64,000 bases of DNA, from positions 38,453,961 to 38,517,960 of the forward strand of contig CM019217.1 in NCBI GenBank assembly GCA_009741485.1, in the 5' to 3' direction. Below are positions 22,201 to 37,200 of the stretch, piece after piece. The notes beneath the pieces are model-generated. The model searched no databases, was not told the origin of the DNA, and saw only the letters and a list, made by a program, of their open reading frames with translations. Position 1 is the first letter of the stretch. The number at the start of each line of letters is the position of its first letter. The DNA comes from Malurus cyaneus samueli (Eukaryota; Chordata; Aves; Passeriformes; Maluridae). The position numbers and the translations under genes are program-made.

Positions 22201-25200
22201 AAATGTGAATATATCTCTCTTTTCACATAATGTTTTGACTGGATTATGATCTATCCTGATAACAGAGAAAACGTGTTTTAAAAATGACAGTCTCATTTGT
22301 ACATGCAAGTAGACTCCTTTTGTGATGAGACAGATGGAGTTGAGGGTCAGCAGTTGAATTTTATAAATTAAATACTTTATAATACTTTATAATACTTATT
22401 AAAGACTTCATAAGCTAATCTGTTTACCTTTGCCACCATCTGATAGCCAAAGTCAGAGTAGATGGAGGAATTCAGTTTCTCTTCCTCATCATCTTTCCTT
22501 CTGTCTCATGTTAAAAAGTACAGCCCTATTGAACTTGCTTTAATTACCATCACTTTAAAATGTAAAACTCATCAAACACCGTCAAAAGTCATGATGAATC
22601 TTTTAGAAGTATAAGTCATGCTACTTGTTTTTACAGTACCTGAGCAAGGTTCATGAGTGTATCTCTGAAGTGACCTGAAGTCTCAGAATCGATATCTTGT
22701 TGAAGATCAGTATTGTATTCTAGGTTGAACCAAAAACATGCAATCTAAATCACCAGTGAACATACTGTGAGTAGTACAAATTAAGATTATCAAATAAAGA
22801 ATAAATAGGCTTCAAACACTGGTCCATTTTCTGTGGTGTCTATTTCACTGTAACCTGGGCATGTTCTACACAAGGGCCTGGCTGTAGGGTTGGCGTGCCT
22901 CTGTGGCCCTGCTGGAGGTCTTCAGTTGCTGTCCCCACTCACCTGCCCACCCACCCACCCACATTGCTTCAGCCTTTGTATATAGTTGTGGGAAAGGGTG
23001 GGAAGAGAGCCAGTCAGTATTTAGGAGTCATTTTTGTAGTTCTGTTTCTTCATGTCTGCTAATACCTCCAGAATACACATAGTACAACTGCTAGGGTGCA
23101 CTTGTTAAAAAACCTTACGCATCAGGTAGGCTTCTTTCATCTGGAAGATCTCCATATTTGATCTTGAGGCTAATATGTCAATTAGGCAGTTTTCTTCTGT
23201 ATCTACTCCCTGTATAGAAAGAAGTAAAGAAAACATACGAAAAGATGTTGTGTAGTAGAAACCACAATTTTTAGAAGAAAGCAATGGTGTCCTTATCAGA
23301 AATAACAAAATAATAGCAGTCTCTTCAGAGTGTACTTGGCATAGTCTAGTTTAAATGTCTTTTAGTAAGTAAAACCCTGTATTTCAAATATGTTTCTACT
23401 TAATCTGAATTTCAGCACGTACATTAGCAAGTGGGGAGTGAAACAACACTAGTGTTGACAGAAACATAATGAGAATGATTTCAGAGTTTAAGATTATGTG
23501 CTAAAAGAAATCAAATGCAAAGATTGAGCATACATCTCTAGCCAGTGTTCAGGAAATCTGAAGTAGACATGAGCACAGCTATTATGTTGGTCTATCTTTG
23601 TGGGGTTTTTTTGTTGTTTTTTGTTTGTTTTGTTTTGTTTTGTAATTTATTTAGGAATGCCGCAGTCTGTAATATCTAGCATAGAACTTGCTATTAAAGA
23701 AAAACATCTGGCCATATATGCAGTGCTGCAAATCACTGTATTTTCCCGCAGGATTTGAATTAATTTTATAATCTTCAATTGACATAAGGTATGGTGCATA
23801 TACTCCTTTTGATATGCACATGTATATAGTGTTCGTGAGTATTTGGCATTTGAAGTAATGGAAGAACATTAGAGTCCATAGATGCATGGGCCTGTTATTT
23901 AACTTGGTGATAAGAACCCAGATCAAGATGGAGTATTATAAGAAAGTTCAACCTTGATCTACATTTAGGAAAAAATAAACTTTGGCAATCTTGTCAATAA
24001 TGTTAATAAAAGTCATGATACCTTTGTTAACAATGACATTTCACAATCCTTTTAATGCCAGCTGTAATAAAAACGTATTGGTAGTTCTAAAAAGTGCATT
24101 GATTTAACTGTCTGAAGAACAAGAAAAAACTGCTAACTCTTTTTTGGGCGGAGGGAATTCTCAAAATTGACAAAATAGATCATCTTGCCCAAAGTCATAT
24201 AATCTGTATCTTGCCTGTGACAGCAGACAGCAAATACTCGTGGAAAGAAAAGGAAAACTGTGTTGAACTCTGATGTGCCTTCCTATCTTTCAGAAATGGC
24301 AATTCAGGAATTTCCTGAGAAGGATGATTATTTTCAATTGCCAACAGTCAACCTGTTTTCAAAGAATTTATTGAAGTCCTTTATGAACTGATTTGTGCTT
24401 GTGAACTCCACAATGCCCCATGGGAATGAATTTCATTCATTAGTGACATGATATTTGAAAAAATGGTTTTGTTTCAAGACTTCAGTTGTGTGAGGATTGC
24501 AGTCTCAGATCTCGGGAATAAAAGAAATTATTTTCTTCAAATTGGGAGATCAGCTGTGTTTCAGGGGAGTAATCATTGCTTTGTCACAGAGTAATTTGCA
24601 AATGTTTATGCAAAGACATGTTCTGCTAAAGAAGCATTGGTCTTTTGAGAGATGGAGTCTTAGTACATGGCACTGGCTGTGGAAATAAATTTAGATTATA
24701 ACATACGTAAATGCTTGCAGAAAGAGCACCTTACATTTCCCTGTATAAACTTTCTTCATTTACTGAGTTTACCATGGGTGTTAAATGGGTTCTATTTGCT
24801 ACATGAGGAGGATATTTTTTATGCTGATTTTAGCATACCAATGAACAAACTTGAAATAGCACTTATTTCTGATGACGAGTAAACTATGTGATAGTAAATT
24901 GCTCCAGTGTACTTTCAGTAATTTATCAACCAATTAAATGTTAAAAAAAAAAAGTATTTTCAGTACTTTAATTAATGACTGCAACTCTAAGCAATTTGGA
25001 ATATGAAGATTACCTTCAAGGCATGCCAAAGCTCGTGGGCATCATAGGAGGCAGGTGGATACATCAAGCCAACCATAACTTCTTTGAAGTGATGAGAGAG
25101 ATTCTCTTTTAGGTCTGTTATTAGATCCTTGAAAAGAAAAAGGAGATGCCCAGACAGGATTATCTTTATAATCACACTTTATTAAGACAACATTTAAAAA

Positions 25201-28200
25201 ATAGTGGTTTTCTGTGTAGTGTCAAAGACAAATTCTGGCTAAGACTATGTAAAAAAAGGATTCTTTTAAATAGTACTTGCTGGGCAAGATGAGAATAAGT
25301 GCACAAGCCAGTAGACCACAATGGATTAGAGAAGAAAACACAGGTGTTTAAGTGTAACTATTACTTAAAGTCTTGGAAAACTAAATATCACAGCAGAGCA
25401 TCTGCAGGTTCCCCTAACGGATTCTGTGTGTGCATCTGAAAGAGGTAAATGCCTTTGGAAGACAAGTATCACAGAACAAAGGTGATTTCTTGTGGTCTTT
25501 TCAGGGTTAATACGTAAATTTAAAAAATCATCTCTACTGCTCTTAGTACATAAAAATACTGGCTTTAGATTGCTGGATGGTTATGAGCTTCAGTTCAGGT
25601 ATATTTTACATTCAAACTGAATTCAGTACTTTTGATAGATGCTGGATTAATAATAAGAAACCCTCCTTTCCCCCTGTTTTTCAGTTCTTTCTTGCCAGGT
25701 ATCTGAGTAATGCGTCTGTTCCCTCCTCATTCTCCCCATTCCCAGTAGCATCTTTCAAAACACTGCAAATGCCAAAAGCTTGTTAACTTACTATTGGTGT
25801 TTCTGATTGAGGACACTTGTGCAGTCTTTCTTTCCTTTTTTTTTTTTTTTTTTTAGATATTTGGTATGCAGCACTGGATACCTGTCAGATATGTTCTAGT
25901 CTATGTCTGAATTGAAAGGCATGCCAGAAACAGTTCTCATTACATAAACAATAGTTTTCAGAGCTGTATTTTTTTCAGGCGTGTACTTTGATTTTAATAC
26001 ATTTCTGAATATAATTAATAGCTAGAGTAGCAATGAAGCGCAACATATGCTCATTAAAACTTAAATTTATGATGAAGAAACATACAGTTTTCAATGAATG
26101 CACATTAGGTTCATTTGACAACCACTAAATCACACATGGACTAGAAATTAATTCATTAAGACATTTTACTTCTGGTAACGTGCCTGTGGGAAAATGTATT
26201 AATAATACAAATGGATACTACTTAACAATTGCTCCTGCAATCAGAACTAAGGAAAGTGAAGTATTGCAAATAAGAAAAGACAGCTCTAAGTTTTCATTAT
26301 TTCAATTTCCTAATCATCTTTGTAGTAAGAAATCCTTGAAAGCTAATTGTAAGAAGGAATCTTAAAGCTTCTCTGTATGTCCAAATCATGCAGCTAGTTC
26401 AGGTCTTTCTTTTTTTTTTTTTTTTTTAATTTTTATATTTCTCTCCTTCTAATATGCCACAGTGAACATTCGTCTAATAAATGGTCATAGTGGCTACCAT
26501 ATTGAGCAGACTGAAGTGAAATAAAGAGGGAAGAGGATTGGACCAACAGGTTTACCATAAATTGAACTGACAAGGTTAAAACTTCTGCTGCCTTGTCCTG
26601 CAGTGTTTACCACTCATAAACTGGGGCTGCCGAATGGCACATTTGCTCGATGCAATATAACCAGTAGGACACATTACAGCCAGGGAAATGCTATGTGTGC
26701 TAAATTATTTTTCAAAGCACAAACTGCAGCAATTTGAGGAAAGATATATAACATTCTTGGTGTGTTTTTTTTGGGAAACTTTCAAGAGTATCATGATGTA
26801 TCTTGCACTGTAAAGCGTACCCAGTGTTTAATGAATTAATTTGAATTATAATTGTGGGTATATTGCAGTATGTTGCATGAGTTTAGAATACTCTGTAGCC
26901 TGTTGCTGGAATATGGAAACAGTCTTTTCTTTCTATTATTATTCACAAATTTAGCAGCTAAAATTCTTAGAAAGAACATCTGAGGTTTTCTTTGGCCTTT
27001 TTCTTTCTTCTAGATCTTTAGGTGTGTGTCTACTGGCTTTATAGCACTTCAGGTTGACTCCTATGGCTGAAAGAGGCATGAATTTAAAGGTAATGTGTTT
27101 TCATAGGGATTTATTGGTTTGTTAAATTTTTTTTATTTGAAAAAAAAAACCAACTAGATGAGTGAGGAACAAGTCAATAATTGTTCTCCGTGAATATGAA
27201 ATAACTCCATTCCTGAAGGACATTAGCCAATTATTTATTGTGACATTGTGTTATCTCTTGGTCATGTATCGGAGAGTAGAATTTAAAGATAAAAACATGA
27301 TATGGAGCTTTAAAACATTTTCCCTTGTTAGAGTGCTAGGTCCAGTGGATACACTACAAAGAAGAGGCTAAAACAAACCAAGCAGCTTCTATGGATGGAG
27401 CAGAGAAGTGATGAAGGAGTTAACTGAACACTTGGAAGGAATGCTTTATGTTACAGGCACCTTTGGGTATCTTGATATACTTTAGTTTTCTATAAGTAAA
27501 ATTCAAACTCAGTGAGGAATATTTCATGGATAAACACTGAACTTGTGTGGTTTGCATGTGTGATGGTAAACTAATAAATATGTTATAACTGAAAAAATAC
27601 TATTAATAATTTAGGTACACTGATTTCAATCATTGTAGCAATCTTTGGAAGGCAGATAACTGTGATTCAGTTATTTTATGGTCTTTTTAAAATATACTGA
27701 TCCATTAAAACTACATCAAAGAACGTCACAATTATTGTGTGTTTGACTTTTTCCAGTAGTACAAATGAAGTCACTGGTCTCCTGGACATGGGTAACAACA
27801 CAAAATTGACCCACTTATAGTGATTAAATCCAGCTCTCTTTCCTCTGGTTCTAGAAGAGTAAGTGGGTGTTTGAGCTTATTTAGGGGTCAACAGTTTTGA
27901 GGTATTTTGATATAGAGTTGGCACAAAGGTTGTCTCTAGAAAATGTCTTGGTTACCCAAAGAAAAAAACACTGTTCTGCTGGTCACTGAACTCGTGATGT
28001 TAAGAACACCATAAGATGTGGGGGTTTTGAATGAACCATTCAATTAGTTAGCCCTAATTAAGAGAGATGGCTCTGTGGTAGCATTTATTCAAACCCATTG
28101 TTCTCACTCATGCTGATTGATTCAATGGCAAGCAGACAATGGCCTTCAAGGAATTTTCCAGTGAGCCCTTTCTTTTACAGGCTTCAAGAAACAGAGAAAA

Positions 28201-31200
28201 TTGGATTTCATATTAAGCGTTTGCCTGGCTTCTTTTCAGGGGAAGGGTATGTCGCGTCAATTTAATCCAATAGTTTCATGCAGCACTTCTCATCACTTTC
28301 ACAGGAATTTTGCAGAAGTTGCTATTATTTTTGTTCTTATGCAGCTGTAGTAACTAAGGAAAATGCAGGCATTTCAACTTTCCCAAAGTTAGTTGATTAG
28401 CAATAGTAGATCCAGAAACAGAATGAGGATATCTCTTTGTGTATGTTTAAGAACTTGTGCAACAAAAATTACGTTGTTATATACAGAAAATATGGATAAA
28501 ATAAGTTTTTTTTAAAAAGTAACTTTTTGTGCCTTAAAATTTTAAAGCACCTGTCAAAGATTCATGAATTCAACAATAAGCAGCTGAGATAAATATGGTG
28601 CTTAGTGTGTGGATGGAAGTACATGGAAGGAGATGTGAGAATGTCAGTGTTTGAGATGTGAACACTAATCATTATGTGAATAAGACAAAGAGCCTGTAAC
28701 TCTTTGTATTGTGTTTTACTTTGGTTACAATGCTGTTTTATTATTTATTCCAAAAGCTTGAAAAATTTATTTCAGAACCCCCAAAAGCACATGAAGAAAT
28801 AAGCCTGTTCAGAAATTTTAGGTTGGCCAATAGAGAAGCATGGACTGTAGAAGAAGGAACTTTCCATGCCCTTTTCTAACTCTGTGCGTGGCAGACATAC
28901 TTCTGCTGTAGAAATGACAATCTGATACCATCAGAGGTATCAACAGCCAACGAGCAAAGTTATATGCCAACCTGTTGGTGCCAGCCAGCTGTCTGACAGG
29001 CTTTTGGTTCCAGTGACTGACCTGAGAGAAGGGCTGACAGCTGCACAGCAGACAGGAGAGAAAGAAGTAATGAAAGTATAAAGTGCTTGTGTCATACCCT
29101 GCCATACATGTCTCTGTATGCCTCGGCAATCATGAGCCGCTGTGAGTTGCAACGTTGAGTTAGGATATCAATCAACACATGTTTTTCACAACCTGAAAAA
29201 GAAATTACACAGATGCTAAATTAAACAAAATAACAAAGTAGTATTGTTTACTTGCATTTGTGATTGTTCATGTTTTGTTTAAGAACATTATACTAATATC
29301 TTGAAAACTTGATTGAGAGACTAATATCCTACTGGTATTAACCAACATCAGTTTTATTTACTGTGCTTATGTATCTTGCACATGCTCGTATAATACCATC
29401 AAAAAGTCAAGCAGTCTGTTATTACCAGATACATCATCACCTCTCACAAGCTCAATGGATTTGAAAGCATCAATAAAACAGATAGGGGCTTTTATTTATT
29501 CAGAACTAGGCACAGTAGTAGGATTTATGACTGAGCCTTGGAAGTCATACTTGTGTCCTCTGCTGATATTGATTAAATTGTCATTTGATGATTAGGGATT
29601 TCTCTTATGGGGATGAAAAATTGCTGTTAGACCATTTGTTGAAAAACTTGTCATTTCAGAGGAACTGTATAAAATAAGTTATGAAGTTTTAAAAAGTAGT
29701 ATTTTACCCCATTTCCAAAGACATTTCATTGAATGTTACATATGATGGTTTGTTTGATAGCTAGAACATACTACTAAACTTCTGTAATGAATCAGTATTA
29801 TTGCCTCTAAAAAATAATATTATTAGCATATTCAGAAAGTTATTCTAGAATTTTAAAATGGTTTTTGTATCCTAAGGACTGGGATACTGTACATAATGAT
29901 TTCTCTTTACTTTTCAGGAAATGGTTATCATTAGGAATCTTTACAGCTTACATAGTCCGTATAGTAAAAACTAAGAAGGATCCAGATCCAGGAAATATTA
30001 TAAAATATAAATATAAAACTTCATTCATTTGTGTGGTACCACTGGTATCATATGGGACAACATATGTGACTGAACATCCTCATAAGAATGAATGTCGTGT
30101 GCAGGCTTGAAGGTCAGGTTGTCAGTACCTGTAAAGGATATGGTGACTTTACCTCCCCTAAAGCTGAACTGTTGATTTTGTCAATTTTCCTTTAAAGTAG
30201 AACTTTGTTCCATGTACTTTGATAGGATAATTGAGATGAAGATTAATGTGCTTGTACTTAGAGTATTAAATGAAAAATATAATCTCTATATTTTCATGTT
30301 AGCAACATTACCTTAAAAGTACTGTTTGAAGTGTAGGAAGATGTTTAAAACTTTTCATCTGTAGTCAACTTAGTCATAAAGGTTCTTCAGATTCCCTTTG
30401 ATCAATAATGCTCATTGTGGTTCATTCAACATTAAGTCTGAGTCCTCACATTTTCATTAAAGAAACTGAAAACTGAGGGTGCAATATTTGGTACTGTACA
30501 ACCTTGTGAAAAGCCCAAGAGGTGTAAAAGCTCTAATAAAAAAAAGCTTTAAAGTGAAAAAAACATTTCAGATAGTAAAAAAACAGATCAATATTTTGAC
30601 CCTCAGCAACCCTAACAAGTTTCAACAGGAAAATACATAAATCTGAACAGAGAAAAATGCTTTTGTGAACCAAAGGGTTTTGGAATAAACACTGAAAGCA
30701 AAAATTGCAAAGATAATAAGTTCTTTAAACTTCCATTAGTATTTATTTCTTGATGACTGATTAAGAGACTTAGCAGACCTTGGTAGCTGTTAATTGTTGA
30801 AGTTACAACTGAAATCCTTTCATTTCTTGGCCCTCACTCTAGTGATGTAACACAGAATTCTGTTTTCTTTTTCTTGTTTTCTCAATGAAGTGTTCATTAC
30901 TGTAAGAGTTGGTACAGATTTTGGATTAATCTTGATGAACTCTTAGTTCCTGTAATTGCAAATGATTTATTTGGACATTATCAGTGTGTGTTATTGTGAT
31001 TCCTTGAAGGACCAACAGATATGTGGTGATACTTAGATTTCTGAGCTTTTTTTTTGCTTAATGCTTGTTGTTTTATGGGAGCTTTCTGAAAAAGAGGAAA
31101 TCAGAGTTAGAATCGGCAAAGATACTCACTAATTCCCTGTAGGGCTCCTCCTAGCAACTGGGCGTCCATTATAGGGTTAAAATTTGGAGCAGGAAGAATA

Positions 31201-34200
31201 GTTCCTTGTGTCTACAAAGGGAAAAAGTAGACTTCAACTGAGGTGTTTAACATTTCTAACATTGTATACGTTAATCGCTTGAAAACCAACAATCATAGCT
31301 TTATATTTCCTTTGCTTCATGGGGAACAGGATGTAGTTTTAAATTTATGAAACAAAATCTAAACTTGCAGTTAACCCTTGGTAGACAGATGATATTTGAC
31401 GAAATTGTCCCTAGCATGAGCTAGGCCTGAATAGGAAGAAAAAGATGATGATGATGATTTGCATTAAAATGTAACCACATTTTAACATCTATCTCTTTGC
31501 CAACTTTAAAAAAAAGAATTATTTTATATATCAAAGTTAAGCCATGGTATCCCTGAAAGTCTTCAGGATTTATTCCTCATGGTATTTCTAATTTGTTGAA
31601 GGGACTAGTAAGAAAATTATGAATTAGATCCATAGATTGCTTAAAAGCCTAGTGATTAATTAAAGCTATGATGTTACTGCTAAATGAGATAGCTTTCAGA
31701 TGTGCCATGTAGAAGGCAACACAATTTTTCTGATTGCTTTGTAACTGATTAAATTACTGTCAGCTCATTCTCATTGATACTTTTTTCATGTATTTTTCTT
31801 GGTTTTTTAAAGAAATCTGTGAATAATAAACAGAACTAATTTTAATAGAATCACAAGAAAATAACTGTGGTGGGCAGATCCTTAGCTCTTTTTCCTGGTG
31901 AAACTCTTTAGTTCATCTGAGAATTCTGCTTTACCCAATGTACAAAGGTTCTCTTTTATGATGATTCCAGGACTCAGTAGTTACATCTGATTAAAATGAC
32001 ACAGTTAACATTGTATTTCCATTTCAAAGAAAAATGGGACATATTTTAGAAATATTAATGGGGTATTTTTACAAATACTTCCTAGAATCGGGACTTACAT
32101 GTATTGCTAATTAATTTGTTTGTTTGCTTGCTTGTTTTACATACAATTGAACACTTTTGTACATTGTGCCTCCAGCAGTAAAGACATACACATGTGTTTT
32201 GTGTACGGCCACTAGTCATGCTTGACTGGCTTGAAATCTAAGTAGAGGAATTAAAAAGCACCAAACAAGAATTGTGTATTTCAGATGAGAAGGAAGACAT
32301 GATTTCTTGATACATTTGATCATTGCTTTGGACCCACCAAGCAATGATAAGAAGAAATTGTCTGTAGCTAGAGAAAAAAAATGCATGGTCAGAAATTTCA
32401 GGTATTTGGAGGAATTACTTTAAAAGTACTAGTAGGGCACCATGCCTGTACACAAAGAAGTATTTTTCAGTGGTCAGACATCCTTCTGGAGTTTGTTCAT
32501 CATTTAAATACAAGGTCCAACTTTTACAACTGAACATAAAGTGTGTAGGGCCTTTTTACTTATAAAACAATTGGGAAATTGCTGAGAAAAAAAATGTTTT
32601 GGAAATAAGGAGAAAAATATTGGCCACAGAGGATACAGTGAAAATTAAGCCAATTTCTTCTGATTGATATTTGTTGTTGTATCTAAATGAATTGCAGACT
32701 CATCCTTAAGATATGCTCTGTCCCATCTTCCTTTATCAGTGTGAGAATTGTCTGTGTACCCTGGGCCTCATTTGGCACTTGATGTATATGGTAGGATAGG
32801 GATCCACAGATATTAGCTTCAGAAACAGAGTTCATAACAACCCTTGCTGGTCAGAAGGGTGGAGGTAAGGAGATTAGAAAATATTTATAATAAAGGATGT
32901 GTGCATTTATTTGAGTCAACTTTAAAATATTTGTGCTGACTCTTCATCTCTGCATCAGCTTTGTATGGCCTCAGCTCCTGTAAAGATCAGTTATCTTGAA
33001 GTATTTTCTTTTACACATGGACTGTTAAGATTAAGCAATTGCACTGTTAATCTTGCATGATTGGGTAATCCTTTCTTTTAAGGAAAAGGCAGACAATTCC
33101 AAGATGTATAAGGTGTCAGGACAAGAGACACCAGGAATGAAGTCAGCAGAACTGAGCTGTAACTGAAGGAAAGATCATTTCTGCAGTGGAGTTCATGAGC
33201 ACCAACTCATTGACTACCTACACAACATAGAGCCCAGACTCAAATGGAGGTAAGAACTGCACTCTAATCACCATGAGAAGCAAGAGGCGTATCTAGCAAT
33301 CAGGTGTTTGTCTACCAATTAACAAAAAGGTTATGTAATTTGTAATCACTGAATGCTAATGTCTTTGTTAAACTGTATTAACTCTGTAGAGTTCTGATGG
33401 TCCGGCAGCTGGTGTTTTGCAGGTTACCATATAGCTCATTACCTTGTGCAAACTAGAATTAAAAACCAGAAATCCCTCACCTCAGTGTGTGAATTGGTGT
33501 TTGCACACCAGGTAAAGAGCCTGCATTTGGGACAGCAGCACTACTGTCCTGCTGTGACAAGATGCTGCACAGCAGGTGGGAAGGAAAACCTTGCTTCTAA
33601 AATAATGCAGAAATTCAAGAGGTTTACTTTTCTGAGCAAATGACCACTGTAATTTCCTTTGGAGTAGTTATCTGGGGAGAAGGAAAGGTGGTATAGTTTT
33701 AAGTTTTTTAACAAGACTTACAATAATCTCCTGTACTGAGACATAAACTTGAACATTGTGGCAGGCATTTTGTTTTGCCAAGATTTGTTATAATCTTGTC
33801 ATACTTTAGAAGCATCTGTGGTTATAATGTTCTTTTGTTTGAAATAGCTCAAGAAATTGAGGTAATATATATCAAAACAATGTCATAGTGGAAAGCTGGG
33901 GTTCTGCTTCCAGAATCTGGGGCCCAAGGGTTAAAATCATGTTTTCTCCAAAAATATACAGGCTTGCCATGCATAATTGTGCCTAGGAAATGTCTAGCTA
34001 GCAGCAATGTTCATCACTGCACAAATTGAGGTAGCAGTGAAGTAGAAGCATTTGGTGACTGAATGAAATTACAACAGATTGAATTTTGATCAGGGAGCAG
34101 GCAACTACATGTGAATAGATTGTTCCTTTCTGTTATTTTTGGCTAGAGAATTTCTACTGCCCTGCTTTGAAGCTGGGCATTTTTAGGATTGGTTGAACAC

Positions 34201-37200
34201 ATGTACTGCTACTTCACTTCATTCATTTCCACTGAAGTCAGTTGTGACTGACCCCTGTAACAGCCAAAGGCTCAGCTGAGCAGGAGCAGAGTGCCCATGG
34301 AGTTCAGGGAAAAATGCTGGATGTGACTGACCAGAGCTGTTGCAAAGAAATCTTATTTTACCTCAACACAAAACGGACTGAGTAGCTATCAACATTTGAG
34401 AGAATAAACTGGTGATATAAGTATTTATATCTGACTTCACTGAAAGAGGATGAATGTCTCCCTGACTTGGCCAGATCAGCATGAGGGGAGTGAATACATG
34501 TCTAAGCGCAACATAGAGTATAAATACTAAAAAGATAGCAAATTAATGTGTAAAAAACCCAAACAGCTTCAGGTGGCTTAGACACATGTATTCCTTCCCT
34601 GTAATGCCCAGCAGCAGGGAGCATACCATGAAAGGCAGTAATGCAGACCTCCTCTGTATTACATTTGTGTTAGGTTTTCAGTACATTTTGTATTACTCTG
34701 CCAGAAAAACCTATGTAAAATCACTTAACTTGATATTTTACATTACAGCCTCTATGGTTGAAATAGCTAGAAGAACCTAGTGAGAGACTGACATCAGGCG
34801 GCCCAATTTTGAGTCTATCACTGTTTCTGTTTTACTTATGCAACATCTTTTGCTTCCCTAAGCTCTGGAAAGCAAAGGCCAGTTACCAGTGTGATCTCAT
34901 GACTTTTCCTCTGCATGCCTTAAGATGGTTCACTATGAGGATGAGCAGAAATTGCTCTTCATGGCAAAGTTAAATGTACAGAAGTGAAAGTTGAATTGTT
35001 GTTGACTTAGTGATATCGGAAGGGATGAGTAAATACAATGCTCTTAATCTATCCACACAAGTAAAACAAACTGAGACAAAGTAACAGAAGTAATTTTGTA
35101 AGTTGAGAAGAGCAGGGACATTTTTTGATTGCTTAACATTCTTATTACAAGAATTTTATCCTAATTTCATGGATAGCATCAATGGAGGTTTTTTTTTTTT
35201 TATTTCAGGGAGCTTTTGGCCCCTCAACCCTCTACTCAATCTAATAGTTCTATACTTTTTTTCAAACAAAGAAATGTGCAGGAATTTCTCCAATAAAATT
35301 TTTAAAATTAGTAGACATTATCAAACACCTACTTAGTCTCAGTAATATGGGATTGAGTGATAAAGTGACTTGCGTGATGCTCTGGATGTCAGTTTGTAGG
35401 GTGTTCACCAATTCCAGACACACACTTTGAAGAATTCAAGAATTCTTAACTTTTGTTAGGATAAGGTACAAACCCTGAAATTTGTATTCGTCATCACTGG
35501 TGTACTTGATGTGATTATATGAGTGGAAAAAATTATGTACATTGTCAATACAAAACCACTATCAACTTCATGGGCAATTTATTTAATCATTTTCATTTTT
35601 CCAAAAAGGAAATTAGCAAAGGTGTAATGAACAAGAAGCCTAAGAGATTTGACTCTTATGTGTACAGATATTAAAGTTGTTTATGTCATGAATATTTAAA
35701 TGTTTAAACATCTATTTACATGGAGATATGCTGTGTGGGTCACAGTTTGGTTGTGGGCCTGGCACAATTAGGTTAATGGTTGGAGTCAATGATCCTGGAG
35801 GCTTTTTCCAACCTAAATGGTTCTATGATGTAAAGTGAGCCTAACTTTAATATCTGTATGGAAGCTACAGTAAGCCAGTTTATCAGTCATAAATCAGTTA
35901 CATTAAAAGTATTCCTTCCCTTAATGGGTTGTATTTATAATAATCTAGGAAAGATCCCATAGCAAGTAAGGTGTTCACTCTTTCATCAGTGTCTAAATGT
36001 AGCTACTTCTTTCCAAAGGATGTTGGCAAAGGGTGAAACTGCAGAGCTGAATTTCTGAACATCTGGAAGAAGATCAAAATCAGTGCAGACAGCTCATTAT
36101 TAATCTCTTTCATGCTAAATACAGTAATTCATTAAAAAACAAATGGATGGAGGGTGATATCTAAATATTGCCTTTGGGAAATGCTGACCTAAAAAACACA
36201 CAGAGGAAATAAGGGCTCAGTTCTCAATTGGAATGAATGTACATAACAGTGACAAAGTCAGTAAAGTTTTGTTTTATACAAGGTGATGGCTAAACAGATA
36301 ACTCTTCTCTTACTCAGATATACTTGAAATATCCTAATTACTTGTGCAGTGCATGCTGGCACTACCTTAATAATGAACCATGTAAAAACTCATGAATTTT
36401 TTGTATCTTCCTAGATTTGCATATCCATGTATGGTAAATATGATATATACAACATATATGATATATATGTTATATTCCTACATCCATTAGGTTCAGTGGA
36501 CAAGATACAGAATACAAAACATTTCCTTTGAGTTGTCTGCACTTGAAAATCCTCAAAAGTGCAAACACAGGTATTTTGCTTGCCAAAAAATATCAGGTTC
36601 ATTTAGTAAATTTGAATGCAAGATTGTGGATTTTGTGGCTATTAGGAGGGAGTGTTGTTTTGAAATACGAAACAATATATGTTAGTGCTTTGTGGTACAA
36701 CTTGTTCCATGAATACTGCAGATAAAAAACATCTGTTATTTTTTCCTGATTCTTTTCTTTCTGTTTTCCTACTTCCTTACAGTTAATTTCCCCTCCTTGT
36801 TCCATCTACATTCACAAGCCATCAGGTCCTTTCTGAGACAACCAGTGGCTAAGTAAATATGGTTTGTCCTGTGACTAAGTCTGAAGTATGGATGTAGCAT
36901 TTGGCTAATGCTGGGCCAATGGAATAAATGGCTGTTGAGTTTCAGCTGCTGTATTTTTTTTAACTGGTAATAGAATTTGGTTCCCTCACCCCTACTGAGC
37001 AGTGTTTTCACAAAACTTCAGAAGATATTGCAATCCTCTGCCGAATGATTGAAATTCACTAAAAAGTTCAAATTTAATGTTAGGAACAGGTGGATTGACA
37101 AAAATGTACAAATAGGACAAAACCAGGGGGAAAATACCTGGTATAGTCACTAAAAGGCTGTGAAGAATTATACAATTTTGATAATTTTAAAGACTTTTAA

